Shown here one piece after another: positions 53,676-62,100 of a DNA stretch of 64,000 bases. The translations under genes and the position numbers were made by a program. The DNA is from JAAYDI01 sp052034005. Lineage in GTDB: Bacteria; Planctomycetota; Planctomycetia; Pirellulales; Pirellulaceae. The notes under the pieces are model-generated. The model searched no databases, was not told the DNA's origin, and saw only the letters and a program-made list of their open reading frames with translations. Position 1 is the first letter of the stretch; every line of letters begins with the position of its first letter. The DNA lies in contig JBPOJB010000002.1 of NCBI GenBank assembly GCA_052034005.1, positions 62,001 through 126,000 on the forward strand, given 5' to 3'.

Positions 53676-54218
53676 ATGGCTGATACGGCATCCACAACCG
53701 AATCCAAACCGCGCAGTTCGCTGCTCTCGCGACTGATCATCGCCAGTTTCATGGGGTGCGTCGTGGCCGCCGAGTGCCTGTTCGCCTATTTCTGGCTCCC
53801 CAGCGCGTCGGAGGTCAGCGCTCAGGTCGAACAGATCGCCCGGGAGGCTCAGGAGGCGGCGGAGGCAAGTCAGGCAGACAGCGCAGCGGACACAACTCCG
53901 ACGGTTGAGGTCGATTTGGGGAAGTTCACAATCACCAACCATCAACTGCCCAACGAGACCACGTTCCGGACGGATTTCCACCTGTTTGGCACGGTCAGCG
54001 AGGCGGAGAAGAAGGATTTCACGGAGTTGTTTGGGCGAAACGAGCACCGGTTTCGTGACCAGGTGATCATGGAGATCCGCAATTGCAAGGTGAGCGACCT
54101 GGAAGACGCCAGTTTGGACTTGATCAAACGGCGGTTTTTGGAGAAAAGTAACGCCCTGTTCGGGAAGCCCGTGTTACGGTCCATCATCTTTGCCGACTAC
54201 ACGTTCGTGCAGTTGTAG
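53676..54218 (+). CDS. fliL: FliL-like flagellar basal body protein
   Basis: 180 residues. FliL rings surround the stator and help torque. A membrane helix (about 18-43, LLSRLIIASFMGCVVAAECL) is followed by a coiled linker and a periplasmic domain with FTITNHQLPNETTFRTDFHL. The end FGKPVLRSIIFADYTFVQL resembles the FliL terminal strand. Position between flgE and fliN fits. GC content at third positions is somewhat lower than in neighbours. No strong ribosome site is seen before the ATG at 53676, and the promoter in the 118-base gap after the terminator was not identified. Confidence 0.8.
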   Translation: MADTASTTESKPRSSLLSRLIIASFMGCVVAAECLFAYFWLPSASEVSAQVEQIAREAQEAAEASQADSAADTTPTVEVDLGKFTITNHQLPNETTFRTDFHLFGTVSEAEKKDFTELFGRNEHRFRDQVIMEIRNCKVSDLEDASLDLIKRRFLEKSNALFGKPVLRSIIFADYTFVQL

Positions 54219-54271
54219 TGGCCGTCGGTCGCGTATCACGGCCCGCCGCCGTGGGATAGGAATGGATTCCG

Positions 54272-54838
54272 ATGTCAGACGGCATGGAAAACCTGGGCCA
54301 GAGTGAAATCGAAGAGTTGTTGCGTCAAGCCACGGCGGGCAGCCAGAGTGGCGCGGCACCGCGTCCGGCGTCGCGACCATCGGGCGAGACCGGCCCGTCG
54401 CCGGCCACCACGCTGCCGCCGTCGTCCGCGCCGCGGGCGTCAGCCGGTCCGTTGGACGATGACGTCCAGTTCCTGCTGTCGCAGGCGGAGCAGGCCATCC
54501 GCTCGGTGGAGGAGCCGATCGCGAGCGAGATTCCGCAATTGGCGCCGTTCGAGTTGCGGGACCTGACGGGCGCACCCGCCTCGACGGAACGTGCGTCGCT
54601 CGAGCTGTTGCGCGATGTGGAATTGGATTTGCGCATCGAGTTGGGGCGGACGCACATGTATCTGGAGGACGTGCTGCAGTTGCGACGCGGCTCGGTGGTC
54701 CCGCTGGACAAGCTGGCCGGCGATCCGGTCGACCTGTTCGTCAACGGGCGACTCGTGGCGCGTGGCGAAGTGCTGGTGCTCAATGACAACTTCTGTGTGC
54801 GGATCGCCGAGTTGATCTCGGGAGACGACGGAGACTAA
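54272..54838 (+). CDS. fliN: Flagellar motor switch protein FliN with FliM-like N-terminal motif
   Basis: 188 residues. The C-terminal SpoA domain (~105-185) is FliN: LELLRDVELDLRIELGRTHM, then DKLAGDPVDLFVNGRLVARG and VRIAELIS. The N-terminus is unusual: MENLGQSEIEELLRQATAG matches the motif by which FliM and FliY bind phosphorylated CheY. A Pro/Ala-rich linker and a second conserved helix around 63-90 follow. The CheC-like middle domain of FliM/FliY is missing. fliM, normally just upstream, is absent here. The spacing to fliL is 53 bases; fliO starts 24 bases downstream. Confidence 0.9.
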   Translation: MSDGMENLGQSEIEELLRQATAGSQSGAAPRPASRPSGETGPSPATTLPPSSAPRASAGPLDDDVQFLLSQAEQAIRSVEEPIASEIPQLAPFELRDLTGAPASTERASLELLRDVELDLRIELGRTHMYLEDVLQLRRGSVVPLDKLAGDPVDLFVNGRLVARGEVLVLNDNFCVRIAELISGDDGD

Positions 54839-54862
54839 GCCCCTGTGGCACGAAAGGCAAGG

Positions 54863-55564
54863 ATGCCGCGCATCACGTTGGCCCTGTTTCTCGCTCTGCT
54901 GCTGTGCGGGTCGGCCGCCGGTCAGCACGCGGCTCCCGGCCGCGAGTCGCCGGCGCGGATCTCCACGGCGGCCGGGTCATTGGGCGCGCCCTCCTCGGCG
55001 GGGCCCGCGCCGCGTGATGCGGGGCCGGCACTCGTGCGCAGCGGGGCCCGCGATGTGGGGCCGCTCCCGCTCCCGCCGCCGAAAGCCGGCGCGCGTCGCC
55101 GGGGTGAACCATCAGCGGCGGCGGCGACGACGACGGCCGGCAATGTGGCGACGGTGGTCCTGAGCAGTCTGGCGATCGTCTTGGGTCTGTTCTTCTTCGT
55201 GGTCTGGTTGTCGCGCCGGGCGTTTCCCAAGGCCACCGGGACCTTGTCGAAAGACGTGCTGGAGGTGGTAGGCCGCGCGCCGTTGGCCAGCCGCCATCAT
55301 CTGCAGCTGATCCGACTGGGACACCGCCTGCTGCTCGTCTCGGTCACGCCCGATCACGCCGAGACGCTGACGGAGATCACGGATCTGGACGAGACGAACC
55401 ATCTGTTGAGTCTGTGTCGGCAGCAGCAGCCGGGGAGCATCTCCGATTCCTTCCGCCAGGTGCTCCAGCAACTGGGCGCGTCGCCGGACCCGACCGGGTC
55501 ACCGGCGCGTGCGGGTCGGGACGAACTCGGCTTGACCGCGACCGGCGACCGCCGGCGCGGGTAA
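54863..55564 (+). CDS. fliO: Flagellar biosynthetic protein FliO
   Basis: 233 residues. A signal-like hydrophobic start (MPRITLALFLALLLCGSAAG) is followed by a Pro/Ala-rich periplasmic stretch. The membrane helix of FliO lies near 95-117 (VVLSSLAIVLGLFFFVVWLS), and the small cytoplasmic domain contains LEVVGRAPLASRHHLQLIRL then HRLLLVSVT. FliO helps assemble FliP in the export gate. The ATG at 54863 has AAGG 5-9 bases upstream; a GTG at 54845 is an alternative. Its order before fliP fits the family. Confidence 0.85.
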   Translation: MPRITLALFLALLLCGSAAGQHAAPGRESPARISTAAGSLGAPSSAGPAPRDAGPALVRSGARDVGPLPLPPPKAGARRRGEPSAAAATTTAGNVATVVLSSLAIVLGLFFFVVWLSRRAFPKATGTLSKDVLEVVGRAPLASRHHLQLIRLGHRLLLVSVTPDHAETLTEITDLDETNHLLSLCRQQQPGSISDSFRQVLQQLGASPDPTGSPARAGRDELGLTATGDRRRG

Positions 55565-55591
55565 CCGTTTCCATGGGACGTGGGCAAGCGT

Positions 55592-56491
55592 ATGGTCAGC
55601 CTGGATCGCCGCGAGCATGACGAGCGTGTCCCGGTTTCGCGGGCGCAGCGCGCGGAGCGTGGATGCCGCCGGTTCGCCCGGCGGGCTCTGTGGCTCCTGT
55701 TCGTGGCGTACCTGGCCTGGGGCGGTGGCGGCGCCTCGTGGGCCTGGGGCCAGACGTCGGCGGCGGCGGGGCCGGAAAGTGGTGTCCAGGGCTTCTTGAC
55801 GGCCGGCCCGGAGACCTGGACCAGTCCGCAGGGCATGACGTCGACGCTGCAGATCATGCTGCTGTTGACGGTGTTGAGCCTGGCGCCCGCCGTGCTGCTG
55901 ATGACCACCAGTTTCGTGCGGATCGTGGTCGTGCTGGGGCTGCTGCGTCAGGCGCTGGGGACCAACCAGCTGCCGCCCAGTCAGGTGATCACATCGCTGG
56001 CGTTATTCATGACCCTGCTGATCATGGCCCCCGTGTGGAAGGACGTGTATGACGCGGCGATCGGCCCGTACACGGACCCGGGCAGTGCGATGACGCTGGA
56101 GGAGGCCTGGCAACGCGGCGCGCTGCCCATCCGGCGGTTCATGGCCCGGCAGATCCACGCGGCGGGCAACACGGAGAACATCCACCTGTTCTACCGTTAC
56201 CTTCCGCGCGACACGCCGCCGCCTAAGACGTTCGACGACGTGCCGCTGCAGGTGCTGCTGCCGGCCTACATGTTGAGCGAGTTGAAGGTGGCGTTCCTGA
56301 TCGGCTTTCAGATCTACCTGCCGTTCCTGATCCTGGACCTGGTCGTGGCGAGCGTCACGATTTCGATGGGCATGTTGATGCTGCCGCCCGTGATGATCTC
56401 GTTGCCGTTCAAGCTGATGCTGTTCGTGCTGGTGGACGGCTGGCAGCTGGTGGTCGGCATGTTGCTGGAGAGTTTCGGTACACCTTGGTGA
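55592..56491 (+). CDS. fliP: Flagellar export gate protein FliP
   Basis: 299 residues, forming the core of the type III export gate with FliQ and FliR. An N-terminal signal sequence (about 32-53) is followed by the conserved helices: LLLTVLSLAPAVLLMTTSF, VVVLGLLRQALGTNQLPPSQ, then LLPAYMLSELKVAFLIGFQ and SISMGM-type MLMLPPVMISLPFKLMLFV near the end. The length fits FliP with its signal sequence. The ATG at 55592 is used; a GTG at 55580 is possible. A 30-base gap precedes fliQ. Confidence 0.95.
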   Translation: MVSLDRREHDERVPVSRAQRAERGCRRFARRALWLLFVAYLAWGGGGASWAWGQTSAAAGPESGVQGFLTAGPETWTSPQGMTSTLQIMLLLTVLSLAPAVLLMTTSFVRIVVVLGLLRQALGTNQLPPSQVITSLALFMTLLIMAPVWKDVYDAAIGPYTDPGSAMTLEEAWQRGALPIRRFMARQIHAAGNTENIHLFYRYLPRDTPPPKTFDDVPLQVLLPAYMLSELKVAFLIGFQIYLPFLILDLVVASVTISMGMLMLPPVMISLPFKLMLFVLVDGWQLVVGMLLESFGTPW

Positions 56492-56521
56492 CGTCGAAGC
56501 GTCACCGTTGAGCGACGGACT

Positions 56522-56797
56522 ATGGATGCACAGTCGGCTGTGGATCTGGCGCGCGAGGCGTTATCGACCGCGCTGATCGTGGGCGCGCCCGTGTTGCTGG
56601 CGGGTGTCGTGATCGGGCTGGTGATCGGCCTGGTCCAGGCGCTGACGCAGATACAGGACCAGACGGTTTCGTTTGTGCCCAAGATCGTGGTCATGGCTCT
56701 GGTGCTGGTCATCTGCCTGCCGTGGCTGGTCCAGCGGATGATGGTCTATTCGGAGCACTTGATCACGAACATTCCCCGCATGCTGCTGGGCGGTTAG
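56522..56797 (+). CDS. fliQ: Flagellar export gate protein FliQ
   Basis: 91 residues with two membrane helices forming a hairpin (about 16-42 and 53-75). The family motif runs VGLVQALTQIQDQTVSFVPK with one early substitution (IGLVQALTQIQDQT). It packs around FliP and FliR in the export gate. Only a weak ribosome site precedes the ATG at 56522. fliR starts 7 bases after the stop. Confidence 0.95.
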   Translation: MDAQSAVDLAREALSTALIVGAPVLLAGVVIGLVIGLVQALTQIQDQTVSFVPKIVVMALVLVICLPWLVQRMMVYSEHLITNIPRMLLGG

Positions 56798-56803
56798 TCG
56801 GAC

Positions 56804-57622
56804 ATGGACGGCGCGGCGCGCCGGGCGGGTGGGCGCATGGAAGTCCTGCTGCGACTCTACACGAACCAGTTCCTGGTGTTCCTGCTGGTGTTGACGCGCG
56901 TGAGCGGGTTGCTGGTGCTGGCACCCGCGTGGGGCTCCCGTGTGGTCCCGGTGCGTGTGCGCGCGCTGCTGGCCCTCGCGCTGGCGCTGATCATCGGCCC
57001 GCTCTTGTGGGACTCCACCTGGGCGGCCCCGGGCAACCTCGTGCATCTGCTGATCCTGGTGGGCTGCGAGTTCACCGTGGGCCTGGCGTTGGGCCTGGCC
57101 GTGCACATCTACTTTGCCGGCCTGGAGCTGGCAGGGCAGATGATGGGGCAGATGTCGGGCATGTTCCTGGCGGAGGTGGTGAGTCCGACGTATGACGCGA
57201 GCGTATCGGTGTTCTCGGAACTGCTGCACACGTTGATGCTGACGGTGTTCGTGGTGGCCGGCGGCCACCAGTATCTGCTGGACGCGCTGATCCAGACCTT
57301 CCAGCGCATGCCGCCGGGCCAGGTCCATTTTTCCGGGTCGCTGATGGCGACGCTGACCCACATCATCACGTTCAGCTTCACGATGGGCCTGCAGATCGCG
57401 GCGCCGGTCATGGTGGCGCTGCTGCTGTCGATTCTCATCCTGGGCCTGCTCAGCCGCACGCTGCCGCAACTCAACATCCTGGCGGTCGGGTTCAGCGTGA
57501 ACCCCACGGTCATGCTCGGCGCCCTGCTGCTGTCGCTCGGGGTGATCGCCCGCGTATTTCACGACCAGAGCTTCGCGGCAATCGACTTGATGCGCGAGGT
57601 GTTTGCAGGGCCGGGCCCCTGA
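56804..57622 (+). CDS. fliR: Flagellar export gate protein FliR
   Basis: 272 residues with about six membrane helices. Typical segments are RVSGLLVLAPAWGSRVVPVR, then GLELAGQMMGQMSGMFLAEV and LLGLLSRTLPQLNILAVGF-type sequence late in the protein. FliR completes the FliPQR gate. The start is uncertain: ATG at 56804 or the ATG at 56837 (MEVLLRLY), the latter nearer the first helix. flhB follows after a 71-base gap. Confidence 0.94.
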   Translation: MDGAARRAGGRMEVLLRLYTNQFLVFLLVLTRVSGLLVLAPAWGSRVVPVRVRALLALALALIIGPLLWDSTWAAPGNLVHLLILVGCEFTVGLALGLAVHIYFAGLELAGQMMGQMSGMFLAEVVSPTYDASVSVFSELLHTLMLTVFVVAGGHQYLLDALIQTFQRMPPGQVHFSGSLMATLTHIITFSFTMGLQIAAPVMVALLLSILILGLLSRTLPQLNILAVGFSVNPTVMLGALLLSLGVIARVFHDQSFAAIDLMREVFAGPGP

Positions 57623-57693
57623 CGGCGCCGCGCAGCGCCTGATGCGCGGCGCGGGGCTGACGGGGCGCGGCAGACGAGAGCACGGGCTGTACG

Positions 57694-58776
57694 ATGCCGG
57701 AACAATTTGGCGACAAGACGCAGGAAGCGACGCCCTATCGCCGCCAGAAAGCGCGCGAAGAGGGTCAGGTCGCGCGCAGCCACGATCTGGCGTCGGCCGC
57801 CCTGCTCGTCGGCGCGACGCTCGTGTTGATGTACTTCGGCCGCGGCCTGGGTTCCTGCCTGAGCGACCTGGCGCGCGACCAGTTGGGCGGCGCGGCGCAG
57901 ATCCAAACCGACGCCCAGACCGCGGCCCTGGCATGGAACGCCCTCCTGGTCCGGCTCGCCCGAGCCTTGGCTCCGCTCCTCGGCCTGCTGATGGTGCTGG
58001 GCATCGTCGCGAACGTGGGCCAAGTCGGGCTCCTGTTCCTGCCCCAGAAACTGGCGCCGGAACTGAGCCGCATCGACCCGCTCAAGGGCGCGCAGCGCCT
58101 CTTCTCGGCAGCCAATCTCGTGCGGTTGGGGTTCGGCCTGTTCAAGGTGGCCGTGGTGTCGGCCGTGGCCGCCTGGTGCGTCCTGGACCGTTATGACCAG
58201 ATCATGGCACTGAGCGGGCATGAGGTGCGCGAGATCGGCATCGCAGCCTTCGACATCCTGCTCCACACGTGCCTCAAGATCGGCATCGCACTGCTGATCC
58301 TGGCCATCTTCGACTACGGATACCAGCGCTGGAAGCACGAGCAGGACCTGCGCATGACGACCCAGGAAGTCCGTGAGGAGTACAAGATGCTGCAGGGGGA
58401 CCCGCACATGGTGGCGCGGCGGCGGCAGGTCCAGCGCCAGTTGGTCATGAACCGCCTGCAGACGGCCGTACCCAAGGCCGACGTCGTGGTCACGAACCCG
58501 ACCCAGCTGGCGGTCGCCATCCAATACGAGCCGAGCACGATGGAGGCGCCGATCGTGGTAGCCAAGGGCGCCGGCGTGCTGGCGCAGCGGATCCGGCGCC
58601 TGGCGCTGGAACACAACATCCCGGTCCTCGAGCGCAAGCCGCTGGCCCGGGCGCTGTACCAGCACGTGGATGTGAACAAACCGATCCCTCCTGACCAGTA
58701 CGCGGCGGTAGCGGAGATCCTGCGATATGTCTATCAGCTCAAGGGGAAGACCATGCCCGGCCAGCGTGCGGCGTAG
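57694..58776 (+). CDS. flhB: Flagellar export switch protein FlhB with NPTQ cleavage motif
   Basis: 360 residues. FlhB controls the switch from hook to filament export. The N-terminal QFGDKTQEATPYRRQKAREE is canonical, followed by four membrane helices. A cytoplasmic domain with RMTTQEVREEYKMLQGDP comes next. The autocleavage site, normally NPTH, reads NPTQ (268-271) in VVTNPTQLAVAIQYEP; the codon is CAG, one base from a His codon. Asn and Pro, which carry the cleavage chemistry, are intact. The ATG at 57694 begins exactly at the conserved N-terminus. flhA is displaced 3.3 kb downstream. Confidence 0.95.
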   Translation: MPEQFGDKTQEATPYRRQKAREEGQVARSHDLASAALLVGATLVLMYFGRGLGSCLSDLARDQLGGAAQIQTDAQTAALAWNALLVRLARALAPLLGLLMVLGIVANVGQVGLLFLPQKLAPELSRIDPLKGAQRLFSAANLVRLGFGLFKVAVVSAVAAWCVLDRYDQIMALSGHEVREIGIAAFDILLHTCLKIGIALLILAIFDYGYQRWKHEQDLRMTTQEVREEYKMLQGDPHMVARRRQVQRQLVMNRLQTAVPKADVVVTNPTQLAVAIQYEPSTMEAPIVVAKGAGVLAQRIRRLALEHNIPVLERKPLARALYQHVDVNKPIPPDQYAAVAEILRYVYQLKGKTMPGQRAA

Positions 58777-58872
58777 CGCCGCGGCGTGGCCGCGCATCCG
58801 GTGGCTGGATGCCAGCCACGTGACCCTGTTTCGTCACTCCCGTCCAGACTGTCCTCCCGGGGTGCCAGACGC

Positions 58873-60429
58873 ATGTTAGGGCTACACATCGACTCCCAGA
58901 CGATCGCTCGCTGGGCCGTCTGGTTCGGGCTGCTCGGCGTCGGGCTGGGCAGCATCAGCGCCGTCAATCGCGTGTCACCGGACCTGTACCATGAGATGGC
59001 GCTGGCGCGCGAAGCGTGGGCCGCCGGCTCCGTACCGATCGAGGACCTGTATGCCTACACCCCCACAGTCACCCCGTGCGTGCATCACGAATGGGGTGCC
59101 GGCCTGGTGTTTTACGGCGTGAGCATGAGCCTGGGCAGCGCCGGGCTGCTGTGGCTGAAATACGGCGGGGCGCTGCTGGTCGGAGTCGGCTGCGCGGTGC
59201 TGGCCCGACAGCGTGGTGCCAGCGCCGAGGTGTTCGGGCTGCTGGCTCCCGCGGCCATCCTGTGCGGCTGCATCGGGTTCTTCTCGGTCCGTGCGCAGCT
59301 CTTCACCCTGCTGGGCACGCTGTGCCTGCTATACATGCTCCAACAGGACCGGCAGGGGCGACGCGCGTGGATATGCGCCTGGCTCCCCACGTACGTCCTG
59401 TGGCTGAACATGCATGGCGGGTTCCTGGTCGGCGTCGGCCTGCTGGGTCTCTACACGGCCGGCCGCTGGGTCGAGGAGTTCAGCCGTGACCGCTCGGCGC
59501 GTCAAGCCTTCCGGGCCACGGGCCATCTGTGGGGCGCCGCGGCCGCCATGGTCCTGCTGTTCCCCTGCAATCCGTACGGCTGGCGGTACGCGCCGTATCT
59601 CTGGCAGGCCGTGCGATTGGACCGCCCCTTCATCGCGGAATGGCAGCCCGTGTGGCGCTCTCCACTCGTCCTGCTGATCTATGCGGCGTCCTGGCTGCCC
59701 CTGCTGTGCATCGTGCGTCGGCAGCCGCTGGCCAGGTGGTTTGAAGTGCTGATGGTCGTCGTGACTGCGGTGCTGGCGCTGCAGCACATCCGCCACCTGT
59801 CGATTTACGCGGTTGTATGGGCCTGTTATGTGCCGGCCCTGGTAGAGCCAACTCCGGCGGGCCAGGCGCTGCGGAGATGGTTCGCGAGCTTCCGCACCGC
59901 GTTCGTCGTACTCTGGATCGCGCTGGGCGTGCTGGGGATCGCCCAGGCTGTCCACAACCGCTTCTGGGAACTGCGCATCCCGACGACCCACGCCCAGGAC
60001 CCGGCGATCCACTACCCGGTGGGCGCCGTGGATTACTTGCAGCACCAAGCCTTCGCCGGGAACGTGATGGTCCCCTTCGAGGCCGGCGCGTTCGTCTCGT
60101 GGAAGCTGTACCCGGCCGTGAAAGTCAGCTGTGACGGACGATACGAAGTCGCGTACCCGCCGGCCCAAGTGGAGGAACTGTGCGCGTTGTACACGGAAAC
60201 GCGCCACTGGCAGGCCACGCTCCGCCGCTACCCGCCCGACCTGATCCTGATACCGCGCCCGCACCCCCTGGAATCGTTGCTCGATCAGCCGGCGGACCGC
60301 GGCGCCGACCCGCCGTGGCCACTCGTCTACCGCGACGACGGGTTCGCGCTCTACGCCCGGCCGGGCTTGTCGCCCAGCCTGCCGGTCGTCGATCGCGTGG
60401 GGCGGCCGATCGTGGCCGAGTTCCCGTGA
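58873..60429 (+). CDS. Polytopic membrane protein, possible GT-C type glycosyltransferase
   Basis: 518 residues with about ten to twelve membrane helices. An early acidic motif in SPDLYHEMALAREAW lies in the first extracytoplasmic loop, as the catalytic Asp/Glu does in GT-C glycosyltransferases. A loop with TPCVHHEWGAGLVFYG follows. A soluble C-terminal domain (~385-510) contains VPFEAGAFVSWKLYP then DGRYEVAYPP. Similar proteins are often annotated only as hypothetical. The position between flhB and flhA suggests an insertion in the flagellar locus, and surface or flagellin modification is a guess. The ATG at 58873 has no clear ribosome site. Confidence 0.68.
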   Translation: MLGLHIDSQTIARWAVWFGLLGVGLGSISAVNRVSPDLYHEMALAREAWAAGSVPIEDLYAYTPTVTPCVHHEWGAGLVFYGVSMSLGSAGLLWLKYGGALLVGVGCAVLARQRGASAEVFGLLAPAAILCGCIGFFSVRAQLFTLLGTLCLLYMLQQDRQGRRAWICAWLPTYVLWLNMHGGFLVGVGLLGLYTAGRWVEEFSRDRSARQAFRATGHLWGAAAAMVLLFPCNPYGWRYAPYLWQAVRLDRPFIAEWQPVWRSPLVLLIYAASWLPLLCIVRRQPLARWFEVLMVVVTAVLALQHIRHLSIYAVVWACYVPALVEPTPAGQALRRWFASFRTAFVVLWIALGVLGIAQAVHNRFWELRIPTTHAQDPAIHYPVGAVDYLQHQAFAGNVMVPFEAGAFVSWKLYPAVKVSCDGRYEVAYPPAQVEELCALYTETRHWQATLRRYPPDLILIPRPHPLESLLDQPADRGADPPWPLVYRDDGFALYARPGLSPSLPVVDRVGRPIVAEFP

Positions 60430-60526
60430 CTTGATTTGCACAAAGGGGAAGAAGAGGGCCGAGCAGGTCCCAGGTGACGCGGGTGGGTGTGACCGGTCCT
60501 GCCAGCGGACCACTCCCGCCGCGACG

Positions 60527-61696
60527 TTACCGCGTGGCGCACGTGGTGTCGCTGCTGACATATCCGTAGCGTTCCGCATACGGCCGCCAGCGGCGCAGCA
60601 CTTCGGCTTCCATTTCGGGTGTCAGCTGATGGTGGTTCGTCTGATACGGCTGCTGGTCGCGCAGGTACGCCTCCAGCTTCCTCCGCACACAGGAGAAGTC
60701 GCCCAGATCCAGCTTCCGGTAGATGTCTTCGAGCACCTGCACGGGGTCGGCCACCAGATCCTCGTAGCGGATATCCACGATCTGGTCGGGGTCCAGCGTT
60801 GCCCGCTGCTTCTCGAATCCCGCATACATGCGCATCAGGAACGCGTAGACCATCTCGTCCAGGTGCTCGTGGCGGGGCAGCTGGCATCCCTGGACGGCAT
60901 CCAACGCCTTCCAGAGGCGGCGCGTCGACGGGAACAGCGCCAGGGGGTCCCGGGTGATGTGCACGAACTGGGCACCCGGAAACAACCGCGAGAGCACCTC
61001 CACGCGGCCCGTGTGTGTCGGCGACTTGAGGATCACGCGCTTGGCGCTGCGATAGCTCAATGTCTGCACGAACGATCGTATCGCCTGGCACCATCGCTCC
61101 AGGTCGGGCGGCGCGACACCTTCCATGTCCAGGTATTCCACATCGGTCGGCGGACGGTTCGGGAACGCCATCCGGCGATACGGCGTACGGACTCCCATCG
61201 TCAGCAGCGCGAACTCGTCCTCCTGGGGGCACTGCCAGCCGGCCCGCACATTGTCCATCGGCCGCTGCTTGGGGAGCAGGAACCCGCACCGGGCCAGCAG
61301 CCACTCCGTCAGCAGGAAATGCTCCGGGGCAAAACACTGGTAGGTCGTCGGGTAGGTGAACCGATCGTCCTGCACCAGCAGCTCGTGCAGGAACGTCGTG
61401 CCGCTCCGCCAGTGCCCGATGATGAACAGCGGCGGCCGGATCGGCGCGGCCGCGATCCGCCGCCCGTACCAGAGCCGCTGGGCCCACGACATCGCCGTGT
61501 TGAAAGGAGTGATCGACGAAATCAGGCTCACCATCGCCCAGCGCAGCGGGTGAATGCGGAACCGGTTCTCGACCAACAACTGCACCCAGCCGCCGAATCG
61601 CATCCCGTGCCAGAAACGCGGTGACCAGAACGGATAGCGATGCATCTTGGCGGGCTTGGGCGGTACTCGGTGCGTTACTGCCGACTGGCCAGTCAT
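60527..61696 (-). CDS. Sulfotransferase family protein
   Basis: 389 residues. Sulfotransferases move sulfate from PAPS to a hydroxyl or amino group. The 5'-phosphosulfate loop reads FIIGHWRSGTTFLHELL (about 89-105), and the 3'-phosphate-binding block is VHITRDPLALFPSTRRLW. The DIRYEDLVADP motif later is also typical of the Sulfotransferase_3-like group. The acceptor is unknown. It is oriented against the flagellar genes and converges on the membrane protein gene at 58873-60429. The ATG at 61696 is chosen; another at 61645 (MHRYPFWSPRF) is plausible. No ribosome site decides between them. Confidence 0.86.
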   Translation of the reverse strand: MTGQSAVTHRVPPKPAKMHRYPFWSPRFWHGMRFGGWVQLLVENRFRIHPLRWAMVSLISSITPFNTAMSWAQRLWYGRRIAAAPIRPPLFIIGHWRSGTTFLHELLVQDDRFTYPTTYQCFAPEHFLLTEWLLARCGFLLPKQRPMDNVRAGWQCPQEDEFALLTMGVRTPYRRMAFPNRPPTDVEYLDMEGVAPPDLERWCQAIRSFVQTLSYRSAKRVILKSPTHTGRVEVLSRLFPGAQFVHITRDPLALFPSTRRLWKALDAVQGCQLPRHEHLDEMVYAFLMRMYAGFEKQRATLDPDQIVDIRYEDLVADPVQVLEDIYRKLDLGDFSCVRRKLEAYLRDQQPYQTNHHQLTPEMEAEVLRRWRPYAERYGYVSSDTTCATR

Positions 61697-62100
61697 GGGG
61701 TGCTGCGGCCCTCCGTGCGGTTCAGGGTGCGGTACACCCTGCAGGCACACTGATTGTAATGCGCGACCGTACCGGCCGGAAGAAGGCGGTTGGCGGGCCC
61801 AGGCGTTGCGTCCCCCACGCTCCGTTCGCTGCGTGTCACGATTGCTCAAATGGGGGGATCGTGCCAGAGGCGTGGCGCGGCTCTCTTCGACCACTCCGGG
61901 CTGCGCCCAAGCGACGCGTCGGGACCGCGCATCTGCTAGCACCCCCGGTCGCAGCCCGTGGAAGAACAGACCTGGACAGTGGTGGCGCATTTCGGTACGC
62001 TCCGGCCCTCTTCTCGACAACAGTATGCTTCTGGTTTTCAACCTGTTTTCCCTTGATCTATCACACGGGCCGTGCCCCGGCTCGAGGCGATCGGTTTACG
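61697..62100. other. Divergent intergenic region between the sulfotransferase gene and flhA
   Basis: 404 bases without a gene. It should hold promoters for both neighbours. On the plus strand a weak -24/-12-like match, GGGCCCA-GGCG-TTGC (61795-61809), lies about 290 bases before flhA; it matches only four of seven bases in the -24 box. A shorter AT-rich patch sits at 62015-62070. No confident sigma-70 pair was found. Confidence 0.4.

Noticed and set aside
61795..61809. A -24/-12-like sequence upstream of flhA (GGGCCCA-GGCG-TTGC).
   Set aside because: The spacing is right, but only four of seven -24 bases match, the base after TTGC is G, and it is about 290 bases from the gene. Such matches are expected by chance in GC-rich DNA.
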